Of a stretch of 64,000 nt of DNA, positions 15,140-24,021 are shown in pieces. Position numbers and translations under genes: made by a program. Numbering within the stretch: the first letter of the stretch is position 1; each line of letters opens with the position of its first letter. A model generated the notes under the pieces. The model worked only from the letters and a program-made list of their open reading frames with translations, was not told the DNA's origin and searched no databases. Source of the stretch: Chitinophaga nivalis (GTDB lineage: Bacteria; Bacteroidota; Bacteroidia; Chitinophagales; Chitinophagaceae); contig NZ_JAPDNR010000001.1 of assembly GCF_025989125.1 (NCBI RefSeq), positions 7,738,087-7,802,086 on the forward strand, given 5' to 3'.

Positions 15140-16237
15140 TTACACGACGATGTTTACTATTTTAGACGGTGCCACGTTGGCATTACGCATCGCAATACTG
15201 CGGGCAGCCGCTCCGGCTACATCCAGGAATGCTTTGCGGGTAATTTTTTCATCACCGGCCATCGCTGGTACACCAGCATCACCACCTTCGCGGATGCTTT
15301 GTACCAGTGGAATCTGTCCCAGGAATGGTATTTCCAGGTCTTCCGCCAGTTGTTTACCCCCTTCTTTACCGAAGATGTAGTATTTATTGTCCGGTAATTC
15401 TGCCGGCGTAAAATAGGCCATATTTTCCACCAGCCCGATGATCGGTACATTGATTTGTTGTCCCTGGAACATCGCAATACCTTTTTTGGCATCTGCCAGC
15501 GCTACATCCTGCGGCGTAGTCACAATCACAGCACCGGTTACCGGCACGGTTTGTACCAGCGTCAGATGAATATCACCGGTACCTGGCGGCATATCAATTA
15601 CCAGATAATCCAGATCGCCCCAGTATACATCGGTAATAAACTGCCGCAATGCGCTGCTGGCCATAGGCCCACGCCAAACCACGGCTTGTCTTTCATCGAT
15701 CAGCAAACCAATAGACATCACTTTGATACCGAATTTCTCCATCGGCTGAATCATGCCTTTACCGTCTACATTCACCATCAGCGGTCTTTCGCCCCGTAAA
15801 CCAAACATAATAGGTACAGACGGACCGTAAATATCTGCGTCCATCAAACCTACGCGGGCACCGTCTCTTCCCAGTGCCAGGGCCAGATTGGCGGCTACCG
15901 TGGATTTTCCAACACCTCCCTTACCGGAAGCTACCACGATGATATTTTTCACGTTGGCCAATACGCCTTTACCGTCTGTTCGTTTTGTACTTACGTTAGC
16001 TGTCATCACCACTTCTACCTGCGCTTCCTTGCTTACCATCATGTGAATCGCATTCACACAGGCATTACGGATCAGGTCCTTCAGCGGACATGCCGGTGTA
16101 GTCAGCACTACGGTGAACTTAACTTTATTGCCGTCAATCTCTATATCTTTTACCATGTTCAGCGTAACCAGATCCTTCCCTAAATCTGGCTCTTCTACGT
16201 TGCTCAGGGCCTGTAAAACCTGCTCTTTCGTGATCAT
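15140..16237 (-). CDS. Mrp/NBP35-type iron-sulfur carrier ATPase
   Basis: A 365-aa P-loop ATPase for Fe-S cluster carriage. The N-terminal DUF59/MIP18 domain (about 1-85) has EEPDLGKDLVTLNMVKDI and TTPACPLKD. The deviant Walker A is GKGGVGKST at 105-113, followed by MDADIYGPSVPIMFG and VIDMPPGTGDIHLT. The usual C-terminal CxxC that bridges the cluster is absent: at that site the sequence reads ENMAYFTPAELPDNKYYIFG. This resembles other Bacteroidota Mrp proteins from memory. A -7 box TAACTTTG lies at 16275-16268. Confidence 0.92.
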   Translation of the reverse strand: MITKEQVLQALSNVEEPDLGKDLVTLNMVKDIEIDGNKVKFTVVLTTPACPLKDLIRNACVNAIHMMVSKEAQVEVVMTANVSTKRTDGKGVLANVKNIIVVASGKGGVGKSTVAANLALALGRDGARVGLMDADIYGPSVPIMFGLRGERPLMVNVDGKGMIQPMEKFGIKVMSIGLLIDERQAVVWRGPMASSALRQFITDVYWGDLDYLVIDMPPGTGDIHLTLVQTVPVTGAVIVTTPQDVALADAKKGIAMFQGQQINVPIIGLVENMAYFTPAELPDNKYYIFGKEGGKQLAEDLEIPFLGQIPLVQSIREGGDAGVPAMAGDEKITRKAFLDVAGAAARSIAMRNANVAPSKIVNIVV

Positions 16238-16365
16238 AAATTGTTGTTAAAATTTGATTCCTGCCTGCAAAGTTAACCCAATTGAGACTTAATTTACAAT
16301 TTCTCCTTTGCGGCGATGAACTGCCCGGGAACACGTAAAATAAATTTCTATATCTTAGGGGCCGC

Positions 16366-17022
16366 ATGCATCATAAAAGATCCTACATACTGTCATTGCT
16401 TATCATTTTCGTCCTCTCTCCCTTTTTGGGGAAAGCACAGATTACAGCATTCAAAGACAGCGTTATACAAATTTCAGGTCTCACCATGACGGCGGACAGT
16501 CTGCGGGCCATCCCGGCTGTGAGCATCAAGGTAAGGGGTCAGGGAAGAGGTACTATTTCCAACCGGTTAGGTGTTTTTTCCATTGTGGTATTCAAAGGTG
16601 ATACCCTGTCATTCAGCGCAGTAGGCTTTAAACGCAAAGACTACAAAGTTCCTTTGGATATCAAAGGCAATAATTTTTCTATGATACAGCTGATGGTGGA
16701 AGATACCACCTATCTGCCGGTCACCATTATCAAACCTTATCTTTCCAAAGAAGAATTCGAACGGGCCTTCGCCAATATGGATGTTCCGGACGATGCTTTC
16801 GAAATAGCCCGTAAAAACACGGAAAATGCCCGGCTCCGCGCCATGGCACGCTATACACCGGTAGACGGACGGGAAGCCGTAGGACAATACCTCAACAAAC
16901 AGGCGCAGTCACTGTACTACGCCGGTCAGCCACCACCGCAGAATATTTTTAATCCGCTTGCCTGGGCCCAGTTTATTCAGGCGTGGAAACGCGGTGATTT
17001 CAAACGAAAAGACGATTTCTAA
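16366..17022 (+). CDS. Exported CarboxypepD-reg-like domain protein
   Basis: A 218-aa protein. The signal peptide ends LGKAQ. A carboxypeptidase-regulatory-like beta-sandwich follows: AIPAVSIKVRGQGRGTISNR, LGVFSIVVFKGDTLSFSAVG and FKRKDYKVPLDI. In Bacteroidota this domain usually sits at the front of TonB-dependent receptors; here it stands alone with a charged helical C-terminus, so it is a periplasmic or surface protein of unknown role. The ATG lies 7 nt after a TATCTTAG sequence resembling a weak -7 box. It is divergent from mrp. Confidence 0.8.
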   Translation: MHHKRSYILSLLIIFVLSPFLGKAQITAFKDSVIQISGLTMTADSLRAIPAVSIKVRGQGRGTISNRLGVFSIVVFKGDTLSFSAVGFKRKDYKVPLDIKGNNFSMIQLMVEDTTYLPVTIIKPYLSKEEFERAFANMDVPDDAFEIARKNTENARLRAMARYTPVDGREAVGQYLNKQAQSLYYAGQPPPQNIFNPLAWAQFIQAWKRGDFKRKDDF

Positions 17023-17030
17023 TAACATTT

Positions 17031-17069
17031 AAAAAGCGTTGGTGCGGATCTTCCCCCAACGCTTTTTTT
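17031..17069 (+). terminator. Intrinsic terminator
   Basis: AAAAAGCGTTGG (17031-17042) pairs with CCAACGCTTTTT (17056-17067), followed by Ts, 9 nt after the preceding stop codon. Confidence 0.88.
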
Positions 17070-17204
17070 ATACCTATGCTTTGTTTTCCCCGCAGCACAG
17101 CCCTTCTGCGTGAATATCTTCCGGAAAATGCATCATTCTTACCACGTAATTCGTAATTTGTATTTTTATTACTTGCCATAAGAAGTACCAAAAATCACTA
17201 CACC

Positions 17205-18116
17205 ATGCAAAAAATAGCGGTAATTGGCGCAGGTACCATGGGAAATGGTATCGCACATGTTTTTGCCCAGAATGGCTACGCCGTCAACCTGATAGATGTA
17301 TCTGAACCGGCGTTGCAGAAAGCCCTGCAAACGATCACCAAAAATCTGGACAGACAAGTGTCCAAAGCCACCATTACCGAAGCGGTAAAAGCCCAAACGC
17401 TGGCTAATATCAGCCTGCAAACAGACCTCGCCGCCGGTGTAAAAGAGGCAGGCCTCGTCGTGGAAGCAGCCACCGAAAACGTAGCCCTGAAACTGAAAAT
17501 ATTTCAGGACCTCGATCAACACGCGCCTGCAGACGCCATCCTGGCTACCAACACCTCTTCTATCTCCATTACCAAAATTGCCGCAGTCACCAAACGGCCG
17601 GCTAAAGTCATCGGCATGCACTTCATGAACCCGGTGCCTGTCATGAAACTGGTAGAAATTATCAATGGTTATGCGACAGACAAAGCGGTTACCAACACCA
17701 TTGTAACCCTGTCTGAAAAACTGGGCAAAGTACCTTGTGTCGTAAATGATTATCCCGGCTTTATTGCCAACCGTATCCTGATGCCGATGATCAATGAAGC
17801 CATCTACTCCCTGTTTGAAGGCGTAGCCAATGTAGCAGAAATTGATACGGTGATGAAACTGGGTATGGCGCATCCGATGGGTCCCTTACAGCTGGCCGAT
17901 TTCATCGGGCTGGATGTTTGCCTCTCCATCCTGCGCGTACTCCACGACGGATTCGGTAACCCTAAATATGCCCCTTGCCCGTTACTCGTTAACATGGTCA
18001 CAGCAGGCTATCTGGGCGCGAAAAGCGGAGAAGGATTCTATAAATACACAGCAGGCAGCAAAGACCTGGTAGTGAGCGAAAGATTCACGCAGGCACAGGA
18101 ATATGTAGCTGGTTGA
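17205..18116 (+). CDS. 3-hydroxybutyryl-CoA dehydrogenase
   Basis: A 303-aa NAD(P)-dependent enzyme interconverting 3-hydroxyacyl-CoA and acetoacetyl-CoA-type products. The Rossmann motif is VIGAGTMGNGIAHVFAQNGY at the start; the catalytic His and its partner are in GMHFMNPVPVMKLVEI; the C-terminal dimerisation domain has GMAHPMGPLQLADFIGLDV. The length is that of the stand-alone Hbd/PaaH form rather than a FadB fusion. It is flanked by terminators, so monocistronic. It could serve fatty-acid or amino-acid oxidation or PHB metabolism; no PHB genes are visible. Confidence 0.93.
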   Translation: MQKIAVIGAGTMGNGIAHVFAQNGYAVNLIDVSEPALQKALQTITKNLDRQVSKATITEAVKAQTLANISLQTDLAAGVKEAGLVVEAATENVALKLKIFQDLDQHAPADAILATNTSSISITKIAAVTKRPAKVIGMHFMNPVPVMKLVEIINGYATDKAVTNTIVTLSEKLGKVPCVVNDYPGFIANRILMPMINEAIYSLFEGVANVAEIDTVMKLGMAHPMGPLQLADFIGLDVCLSILRVLHDGFGNPKYAPCPLLVNMVTAGYLGAKSGEGFYKYTAGSKDLVVSERFTQAQEYVAG

Positions 18117-18133
18117 TCTGCCACATAAATAAC

Positions 18134-18174
18134 AAAAGAGCGGAGACGGATCGCTCCTTTCCGCTCTTTTATTC
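18134..18174 (+). terminator. Intrinsic terminator of the hydroxybutyryl-CoA dehydrogenase gene
   Basis: AAAAGAGCGGA (18134-18144) pairs with CCGCTCTTTT (18161-18170), 17 nt after the stop codon. Confidence 0.85.
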
Positions 18175-18322
18175 CCTTTGCCACTGTTCATTTTCGGATA
18201 CCCTGCACCGTTACCGGACATATTAACTGCCCCTATATTGCGTTAACCATCAGATAATCAACACTTCCTATTGTTGGCATATTTTCAGTAACTATTTGTT
18301 TGTGCTCATAAACGTGCTTATC

Positions 18323-18550
18323 ATGTCACCTAAAAATTTAAGATTGCTTCCCCTGGTTTGTCTCCTGCTGCTTGAACTCAGTGTTTGCCTGCTGACAAAA
18401 CACTACCGGCCTGCTACTGCGCCAACAGCTGCTGTGGAAAAACCTTGTACCTCCCGCTGTCATCCGGCCGATCAGCTGTCGAAAGACTTCACTGCCCTGG
18501 AAGCCCTGGCATTTATCCATACTATTTTTAACAAAGCAAACCTGCGTTAG
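18323..18550 (+). CDS. Hypothetical small membrane-anchored protein (75 aa)
   Basis: ATG at 18323 begins MSPKNLRLLPLVCLLLLELS, a basic start plus one hydrophobic helix (residues 8-22), then a short Pro/Ala-rich linker with a CTSRC pair and an amphipathic C-terminus. An upstream start at 18296 would lengthen it by nine residues and is less likely. No family is recognised and no terminator directly follows. It is plausible as a real gene because of its ordered signal-anchor layout, but unproven. Confidence 0.45.
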   Translation: MSPKNLRLLPLVCLLLLELSVCLLTKHYRPATAPTAAVEKPCTSRCHPADQLSKDFTALEALAFIHTIFNKANLR

Positions 18551-18643
18551 GTATTTTGGATGTGGGGAAACATGGCGATAGCGTAAAGCTGTTAGCTGCA
18601 TACACGGGTTAACGTCGCTGTTGTTACTGTGGAAACAACCGGT

Positions 18644-18687
18644 GGAGATCAGGCAGCTATACCGGTTATTTAAAAAACCTGATCTCC
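18644..18687. repeat. 10-bp inverted repeat downstream of yigZ
   Basis: GGAGATCAGG (18644-18653) and CCTGATCTCC (18678-18687), 24-nt loop, between convergent genes; it may contribute to transcript ends although its T tract lies in the loop. Confidence 0.4.
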
Positions 18688-18729
18688 GTATCACGCTGCA
18701 CCGCCGGGTGGCGGCCTATCAGCAGCAAA

Positions 18730-19332
18730 TTATTTCAGGGGCTTTACCTCTAACCCGTAAATGTCTTTTAACCGCAGCATACAAAGCTCCTCACCTGACT
18801 TAGGTATACCGATATCCATATTGCAGAATAGCTGCAGTTCCTGCGCCAGCACCGTACAATTGTTTTGTTTCACCACCGTCATCACTTCATTCATGATGGT
18901 ATAATCAAAAGTAAGGCGGTATTTTACTTCAATGTTTTTCTGCACAGCCGGAATCAGCTGCAATACCATCGCTGTACTTACCTTGTAGGCATTAATTAAA
19001 CCCGGCACTCCCAATAAAGTACCGCCATAATAACGCACCACTACCACCAGTACATCGGTGAGCTGTTTACTGTCTATCTGCCCCAGAATAGGCTTACCGG
19101 CAGAACCGGATGGCTCTCCGTCATCGCTGGCACGATACTGTAATCCTTCTGTACCCAGGCGATAGGCAAAACAATGGTGCGTAGCTTTGGGGTGCTCCTG
19201 CTTCACTTCCAGCAAACACGCTTTTACAGCTTCCGGCGTTTTAACAGGGAAAGCATATGCCAGGAATTTGCTGCCTCTGTCTTTAAACTCTGCCACCGCT
19301 GTTTTATCAATCGTAAAATAAACCTCCATCAA
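18730..19332 (-). CDS. YigZ/IMPACT-family protein
   Basis: A 200-aa UPF0029 (IMPACT) protein. The N-terminal domain carries DRGSKFLAYAFPV, KATHHCFAYRLG and SDDGEPSGSAGKPIL, then VLVVVVRYYGGTLLGVPGLI, all diagnostic. The second half is the DUF1949 ferredoxin-like domain. Eukaryotic IMPACT regulates GCN2; the bacterial protein's role is unknown. It lies upstream of nothing on its strand but just downstream of ribD, with a 55-nt gap, so the two may be co-transcribed. Confidence 0.92.
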   Translation of the reverse strand: MMEVYFTIDKTAVAEFKDRGSKFLAYAFPVKTPEAVKACLLEVKQEHPKATHHCFAYRLGTEGLQYRASDDGEPSGSAGKPILGQIDSKQLTDVLVVVVRYYGGTLLGVPGLINAYKVSTAMVLQLIPAVQKNIEVKYRLTFDYTIMNEVMTVVKQNNCTVLAQELQLFCNMDIGIPKSGEELCMLRLKDIYGLEVKPLK

Positions 19333-19387
19333 AAAAATTTAGAAAAACCCAATATTCAATATAATCCGGCTGTACTACAGCCTGTGT

Positions 19388-20431
19388 TTATATCCGTTCA
19401 TAATAGTCAATCCGGTCGCCATCCAGGAAAGTAGTACCGGTAAGGGTTGCCCGCCCTACAAGCGGCGCCGCCTGCCCTTCTTCCAGTGTGCCCTTTCCCG
19501 TTATAATACGAGCCTCATCCCATAAACCCGCTTCCAGAAAACGTTGCAATACATAACTGCCTCCTTCCACCAGGATGCTTTGCAAATGGCGATGGTGCAG
19601 CTTTTCCAGCAGCTGTGGCAACAAAGGCGTCGTAAAATCCAGTTGCAGGGTCTCGGTGAGGCCATGCGTACCGGTTTCCTGTGCCGTGATAAAAATGGTA
19701 GGAATACTACCATCCCATACATGATAGGAACGGGGTATGCTTAAAGTGCGGTCAATAATGAGTCGTACCGGATCTTTACCGGTCCACAGCCGGTTGTTGA
19801 GCCGGGGATTATCCAGCATTGCCGTGCGGGTACCTACCAGAATGCCCATCTCCTCACTGCGCCACTTATGTACCAGCCGGTTGCTGCGTGCATTGGAGAT
19901 TTTCACCGGCGCACCGCTGACGCTCCCCATAAAACCATTACTGGTTTGTGCCCACTTTAAAACGATGTAAGGTCGCTTCTTTTCGTGAAAAGTAAAAAAG
20001 CGTCTGTTCAGGTGGCGACAAGCAGCTTCCAATACGCCTGTTTCTACGGTAATACCTGCCTGCTGCAATCTGGCGATGCCTTTACCGGCTACGGCAGAAA
20101 AAGTATCCACACACCCAATCACGACCTTTCCGATGCCACGGGCAACAATCAGATCTGCACAGGGCGGCGTTTTACCGTGATGGGCGCAAGGCTCCAGGCT
20201 CACATACATGGTAGACAGGGGAATCAATGGCTGATCTTCTTCCCGTACGCTGTTTACACAGTTCACTTCTGCGTGGGCCTGGCCATATTGCCGGTGATAA
20301 CCCTCCCCGATGATACGCCCCTGGTGTACCAGTACAGCGCCTACCATCGGATTGGGGGCCACCTGTCCGGCTCCCATGGCTGCCAGCTCCAGGCAACGCT
20401 GCATAAAAAATTCATTGACCTTGCTATCCAT
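19388..20431 (-). CDS. ribD: Bifunctional riboflavin deaminase/reductase
   Basis: A 347-aa two-domain enzyme for the second and third steps of riboflavin synthesis. The N-terminal cytidine-deaminase-like domain has zinc ligands in HAEVNC and EPCAHHGKTPPCADLI. The C-terminal RibD reductase domain begins RPYIVLKWAQTSNGFMG and contains NPRLNNR and the glycine-rich ILVEGGSYVLQRFLEAG. The ATG at 20431 opens the conserved MQRCLELA helix region; a start 81 nt upstream would overlap the promoter palindrome. No other rib genes or FMN riboswitch are seen nearby. Confidence 0.95.
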   Translation of the reverse strand: MDSKVNEFFMQRCLELAAMGAGQVAPNPMVGAVLVHQGRIIGEGYHRQYGQAHAEVNCVNSVREEDQPLIPLSTMYVSLEPCAHHGKTPPCADLIVARGIGKVVIGCVDTFSAVAGKGIARLQQAGITVETGVLEAACRHLNRRFFTFHEKKRPYIVLKWAQTSNGFMGSVSGAPVKISNARSNRLVHKWRSEEMGILVGTRTAMLDNPRLNNRLWTGKDPVRLIIDRTLSIPRSYHVWDGSIPTIFITAQETGTHGLTETLQLDFTTPLLPQLLEKLHHRHLQSILVEGGSYVLQRFLEAGLWDEARIITGKGTLEEGQAAPLVGRATLTGTTFLDGDRIDYYERI

Positions 20432-20446
20432 AATTATCAGCGATAG

Positions 20447-20468
20447 AATACTTTTGTGCAAAAGTATT
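20447..20468. promoter_or_regulatory. Palindromic divergent promoter of ribD and prmC
   Basis: Perfect palindrome AATACTTTTG-TG-CAAAAGTATT. Each strand contains TACTTTTG, a match to the -7 consensus TAnnTTTG. On the ribD strand a TTG lies 17 nt upstream of the -7 box and the ribD ATG 27 nt downstream. The two -7 boxes overlap head to head, so the polymerases would compete for one site. Confidence 0.55.
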
Positions 20469-20540
20469 GTTTTTAGCCGTTGGCAAAAAGGAACACTTCC
20501 TCCTGCCCTCATAACGGTTATACTGCTTAAAATTACTATT

Positions 20541-21392
20541 TTGACTATTCAGACAGCATTCACCTATATTACCGGTGCTATCAGCGATTTATACGATGAG
20601 CGGGAAGCAGCCAGCATAGCACATATTGTAATGGAATACCTTACCGGTCTCAATAAACTGGACCGTATTGTGCACAAGACCAAATTACTCACCCCCGATC
20701 AGAGCAGTCGCCTGCACGTAGCGATAGAAGCGCTGCAACGTCAGGAACCGGTTCAGTATGTAACGGGTACCGGTTGGTTTTACGGCATGGAGCTACTGGT
20801 CAACAGCCAGGTATTGATTCCACGGCCGGAAACAGAAGAACTGGTGGAATGGATACTGACAGATGCCGGCCCGCATGCCGCTCCCCGGATACTGGACATC
20901 GGCACCGGCAGCGGTTGTATTCCGCTGGCCCTGAAAAAAAACCTGCCGGCCGCACAGGTATCTGCCATGGATGTAAGTACCGGCGCCCTGGAAGTAGCCC
21001 GCAGCAACGCTTCCCGGCTACGGCTCGATGTACATTTCCTGTTGATGGATGCCTTACAACCTGCACTGGTAGCAACCTTGCCGGCCTTTGATGTCATCGT
21101 GAGCAATCCGCCCTATATCACCCAAAGCGAGCAACAAACCATGCAGGAGCAGGTATGGGGGCATGAGCCTTCCCTGGCGCTCTTTGTACCGGATAACGAT
21201 GCGTTGTTGTTTTACCGGCATATCACCCTGCTTGCCAAATCCAAACTGGTACCGGGCGGCGCGCTGTATTTTGAAATCAATGAAGCACTGGGAAAAGAAG
21301 TGGTAGCCCTGATGGAGGCGAATGGCTTTCAGCTGGTAACGCTGCGCCAGGATATGTTTGGGAAAGACCGGATGGTACGTGGCACCATCTGA
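20541..21392 (+). CDS. prmC: Peptide chain release factor N5-glutamine methyltransferase
   Basis: A 283-aa SAM-dependent enzyme that methylates the Gln of the GGQ motif in release factors RF1/RF2. An N-terminal helical domain (AISDLYDEREAASIAHIVME) is followed by LIPRPETEELVEWIL, SAM motif ILDIGTGSGCIPLALKK, and the signature NPPY in DVIVSNPPYI. The start is inferred to be TTG at 20541: no ATG lies before the conserved N-terminal helices, and the first ATG (20632) would cut them. It is divergent from ribD. Confidence 0.93.
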   Translation: MTIQTAFTYITGAISDLYDEREAASIAHIVMEYLTGLNKLDRIVHKTKLLTPDQSSRLHVAIEALQRQEPVQYVTGTGWFYGMELLVNSQVLIPRPETEELVEWILTDAGPHAAPRILDIGTGSGCIPLALKKNLPAAQVSAMDVSTGALEVARSNASRLRLDVHFLLMDALQPALVATLPAFDVIVSNPPYITQSEQQTMQEQVWGHEPSLALFVPDNDALLFYRHITLLAKSKLVPGGALYFEINEALGKEVVALMEANGFQLVTLRQDMFGKDRMVRGTI

Positions 21393-21400
21393 TCAAAATG

Positions 21401-21465
21401 ATTACGCATTTTCCGGAAGCTACCTGCCAATGATCTTGGAGTAAAGCTGCTGAAAAATGCGTAAT
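21401..21465. terminator. Long inverted repeat between convergent prmC and exbD
   Basis: ATTACGCATTTT (21401-21412) and AAAATGCGTAAT (21454-21465), 12-bp arms, 41-nt loop. A likely bidirectional transcript end; it also holds a copy of GTAATACGTA at 21461-21470. Confidence 0.5.
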
Positions 21466-21488
21466 ACGTATAGCTGATTGTTTGTTAT

Positions 21489-21884
21489 CTATTTTTTGGC
21501 GGTGGCCAGCACCACTTTTGCGCCCAGTTCTTTGGCTACTTCCATCACACTCACTACATCTTCTACCGGTACAGATTTCTCCGCATTGATTACAATGGTA
21601 GGATCAATCTTTTCGTTGCCGATAGCCGGCGCCAGTGCCTGTTTCAAAGAAGTAAAAGGTACCGGTGTCGTACCTACGAAAAACTCCCGCTTATCATTAA
21701 TGCTCACTACCACGGTTTGTTTCGCCTTGGTATTGCTCTGTGCCTTGGGCAGCAGCAGTTTGATCACATTAGGATTGGCCAGTGTGGAAACAATCAGAAA
21801 GAACAACAGCAGAATGAACAGGATGTCATTCAATGCAGAGTTGTGCATTTCCACATGTTTCTTATTTCTCCTGCGTAAATTCAT
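21489..21884 (-). CDS. ExbD/TolR-family biopolymer transport protein
   Basis: A 131-aa inner-membrane protein. One N-terminal transmembrane helix (about 20-40) contains the proton-path Asp in LNDILFILLLFFLIVS. A periplasmic ExbD/TolR domain follows, with DPTIVINAEKSVPVEDVVSVM. It begins 13 nt after exbB on the same strand, so the two form an operon and a proton-motive-force-driven motor. Whether it energises TonB receptors or acts as Tol cannot be told; no tonB, tolA or tolB gene is adjacent. Confidence 0.92.
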   Translation of the reverse strand: MNLRRRNKKHVEMHNSALNDILFILLLFFLIVSTLANPNVIKLLLPKAQSNTKAKQTVVVSINDKREFFVGTTPVPFTSLKQALAPAIGNEKIDPTIVINAEKSVPVEDVVSVMEVAKELGAKVVLATAKK

Positions 21885-21896
21885 GGTCTGTTGTTT

Positions 21897-22610
21897 TTAG
21901 CGGGTAGGTTCCTGCAGGATATCGATAAATTCTGCGGAAGCACCTTCCATCTTGTTTACTACCTTGTCGATCTGTGCATTCAAAAAGCTGTAACCAATAA
22001 AGGCCACAATACCGATGATCAATCCGGTAGCAGAGGTGATCATCTTCACATAAATACCACCGGCAATAGTGCCTAATGTAATATCGGAAGTGATGGAAAT
22101 GTTAAAGAAGGTCTGAATCATACCAGCGATGGTACCAAGGAATCCGAACATCGGTGCAATACCGGCAATGATGGACAGGATGACCAGATTTTTTTCCATG
22201 CCGTAGATTTCCAGCTTACCCACATTCTCCATGGATTTTTCGATGTTATCGATGGGTTTACCTATGCGTTGAATGCCTTTGTCGATCATGCGGGCAATAG
22301 GACCGGCTGTATTTTTGGCGAGTGAGCGGGCAGACTGCATATTACCGCTGGTGATCTGATCACGGATCATCGGCATGAAATTGTCTTCCAGCTTACCGGC
22401 TTTGGCAATGGTAATGTATCTCTCAACAAACACAAATACGGCTATCAGCGAAAGTATCCCCAACGGGATCATCAGTACACCACCTTTCATCAGCATATCT
22501 ATCAGATGAATCTGCGGAGTAGCAGCAACAGCGTTGCTTACACCCTGCGCCACGGTATCTGCCTTGGGCTGTAATAAAGCGTCCTGTAATAATGTAATAA
22601 GACCTAACAT
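21897..22610 (-). CDS. MotA/TolQ/ExbB proton channel protein
   Basis: A 237-aa inner-membrane protein with three transmembrane helices: about 45-65 (GGVLMIPLGILSLIAVFVFV), about 140-165 (LVILSIIAGIAPMFGFLGTIAGMI) and about 180-210 (TLGTIAGGIYVKMITSATGL). The GFLGTIAGMI and SATGLIIGIVA signatures are diagnostic of the ExbB/TolQ family. It is the first gene of the exbB-exbD operon. Alternative reading as TolQ cannot be excluded. Confidence 0.92.
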   Translation of the reverse strand: MLGLITLLQDALLQPKADTVAQGVSNAVAATPQIHLIDMLMKGGVLMIPLGILSLIAVFVFVERYITIAKAGKLEDNFMPMIRDQITSGNMQSARSLAKNTAGPIARMIDKGIQRIGKPIDNIEKSMENVGKLEIYGMEKNLVILSIIAGIAPMFGFLGTIAGMIQTFFNISITSDITLGTIAGGIYVKMITSATGLIIGIVAFIGYSFLNAQIDKVVNKMEGASAEFIDILQEPTR

Positions 22611-22755
22611 GTGGGAGATTTTCTTCTATAAACGGTTAAAATAATAAATAATTACAAATAATGAAGGAAGAATTACGAAACAACAGGGAAGATACTATCG
22701 GTATCTGTTCCTGTTGCCGGATCGTTTTTCCTTCCTCCTTTGCAATTAAAAAAAA

Positions 22756-24009
22756 TTATGCTGTCGTTTTTTCTTCCCAAACCTGTGCCAGATATACAAT
22801 CGTTTGTACCGCTTTCTGCATATCCTGTATACTTACGTATTCATGCTTGCTGTGCAGGGCCATTTCGCCGGTAAAGATATTGGGACAAGGCAGGCCCATA
22901 AAAGACAGACGGGAACCGTCTGTACCACCACGGATACTCATTTTCAGCGGTTGTACACCTGCTCTGCGGATAGCTTCCGCGGCATAGGCAGTCACTTCCG
23001 GATAATCATTCAGCACTTCTTTCATGTTGCGGTACTGCTCTGTTACTTTCAGCGTAGCTTTGGCGCCGTGGTAGCGGTCCAGTACTTTTTCCATCAGGCG
23101 GCGCAGATAGGATTCATGCGCTTCCAGGGAAGAGGTATCGAAATCACGGATAATAAAATCAATCTCTGTTTTCTCTACGGTGCCCTGTATACGTACGGGA
23201 TGAATAAATCCTTCGCGGTCGGCGGTTGTTTCCGGAGAGAGGCTGTCTTTCGGTAACGCATCTACGATTTCACCGGCAATTTTGATGGCACTGATCAGTT
23301 TATCTTTGGCAGATCCGGGGTGGGCACTCACACCATACACCGTAATCCGCGCACCGTCGGCTGAAAAGTTTTCATCTTCCAGTGAGCCCAGTTCACCACC
23401 ATCCATGGTATAACCAAAACGGGCGCCCAGTTTTTTAATATCTACTTTATCCACACCATGTCCTATTTCTTCATCAGGTGTAAACAGGATGCGGATAGCA
23501 CCATGTTTTACTTCCGGATGGGTCATCAGGAAATTAGCCGCATCCATGATTTCCGCCACACCGGCCTTATCATCTGCACCCAGTAAGGTAGTACCGCTGG
23601 CCGTAATAATATCGTCGCCTTTTTTGCTGGCCAGGTAAGGATGTTCTTTAGGGCTGATGATCACGGTTTCATCATCCGGCAGGATAATATCACCACCATC
23701 ATATTTTGAATGTACCAGGGGTTTTACACCGGTACCACTGCTATCGGAAGAGGTGTCCACATGAGAACAAAAACAGATCACAGGCACCTGTTTGTCTGTG
23801 TTGGACGGAATAGTGGCATATACATACCCATGCTCGTCCATCTCTGCATCGGTGATTCCCATTTCCTGCAGTTCCTTTACCAACAAACGGGACAGGTCCT
23901 TTTGTTTCTCCGTACTAGGAAAACTGTTGCTCAATGGATCTGACTGGGTATCTATCTGTACGTAACGCTTAAAGCGTGTATCTACTGTATAGCTATAATT
24001 TGTAAACAT
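22756..24009 (-). CDS. pepT: Peptidase T (tripeptide aminopeptidase)
   Basis: A 417-aa cytoplasmic M20B metallopeptidase removing the N-terminal residue of tripeptides. All zinc-site motifs are present: CSHVDTSSD, GADDKAGVAE, FTPDEEIGHG, YTMDGGELG and EMALHSKHEYV. RGGTDGSRLSFMGLPCPN marks the PepT subfamily. On its strand the -7-like TACGTTTG (24021-24014) ends only 4 nt before the ATG, implying a leaderless or nearly leaderless mRNA. Confidence 0.95.
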   Translation of the reverse strand: MFTNYSYTVDTRFKRYVQIDTQSDPLSNSFPSTEKQKDLSRLLVKELQEMGITDAEMDEHGYVYATIPSNTDKQVPVICFCSHVDTSSDSSGTGVKPLVHSKYDGGDIILPDDETVIISPKEHPYLASKKGDDIITASGTTLLGADDKAGVAEIMDAANFLMTHPEVKHGAIRILFTPDEEIGHGVDKVDIKKLGARFGYTMDGGELGSLEDENFSADGARITVYGVSAHPGSAKDKLISAIKIAGEIVDALPKDSLSPETTADREGFIHPVRIQGTVEKTEIDFIIRDFDTSSLEAHESYLRRLMEKVLDRYHGAKATLKVTEQYRNMKEVLNDYPEVTAYAAEAIRRAGVQPLKMSIRGGTDGSRLSFMGLPCPNIFTGEMALHSKHEYVSIQDMQKAVQTIVYLAQVWEEKTTA

Positions 24010-24013
24010 ATTG

Positions 24014-24021
24014 CAAACGTA
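24014..24021 (-). promoter_or_regulatory. -7 box of pepT, adjacent to start
   Basis: TACGTTTG on the minus strand, 4 nt from the pepT ATG. No well-placed TTG at -33. Confidence 0.45.

Noticed and set aside
18621..18803. Plus-strand 60-codon frame after the small membrane protein
   Set aside because: It crosses the inverted repeat and overlaps the yigZ 3' end in antisense.
20432..20540. FMN riboswitch before ribD
   Set aside because: The ribD leader from the predicted promoter is about 20 nt and lacks the RFN core.
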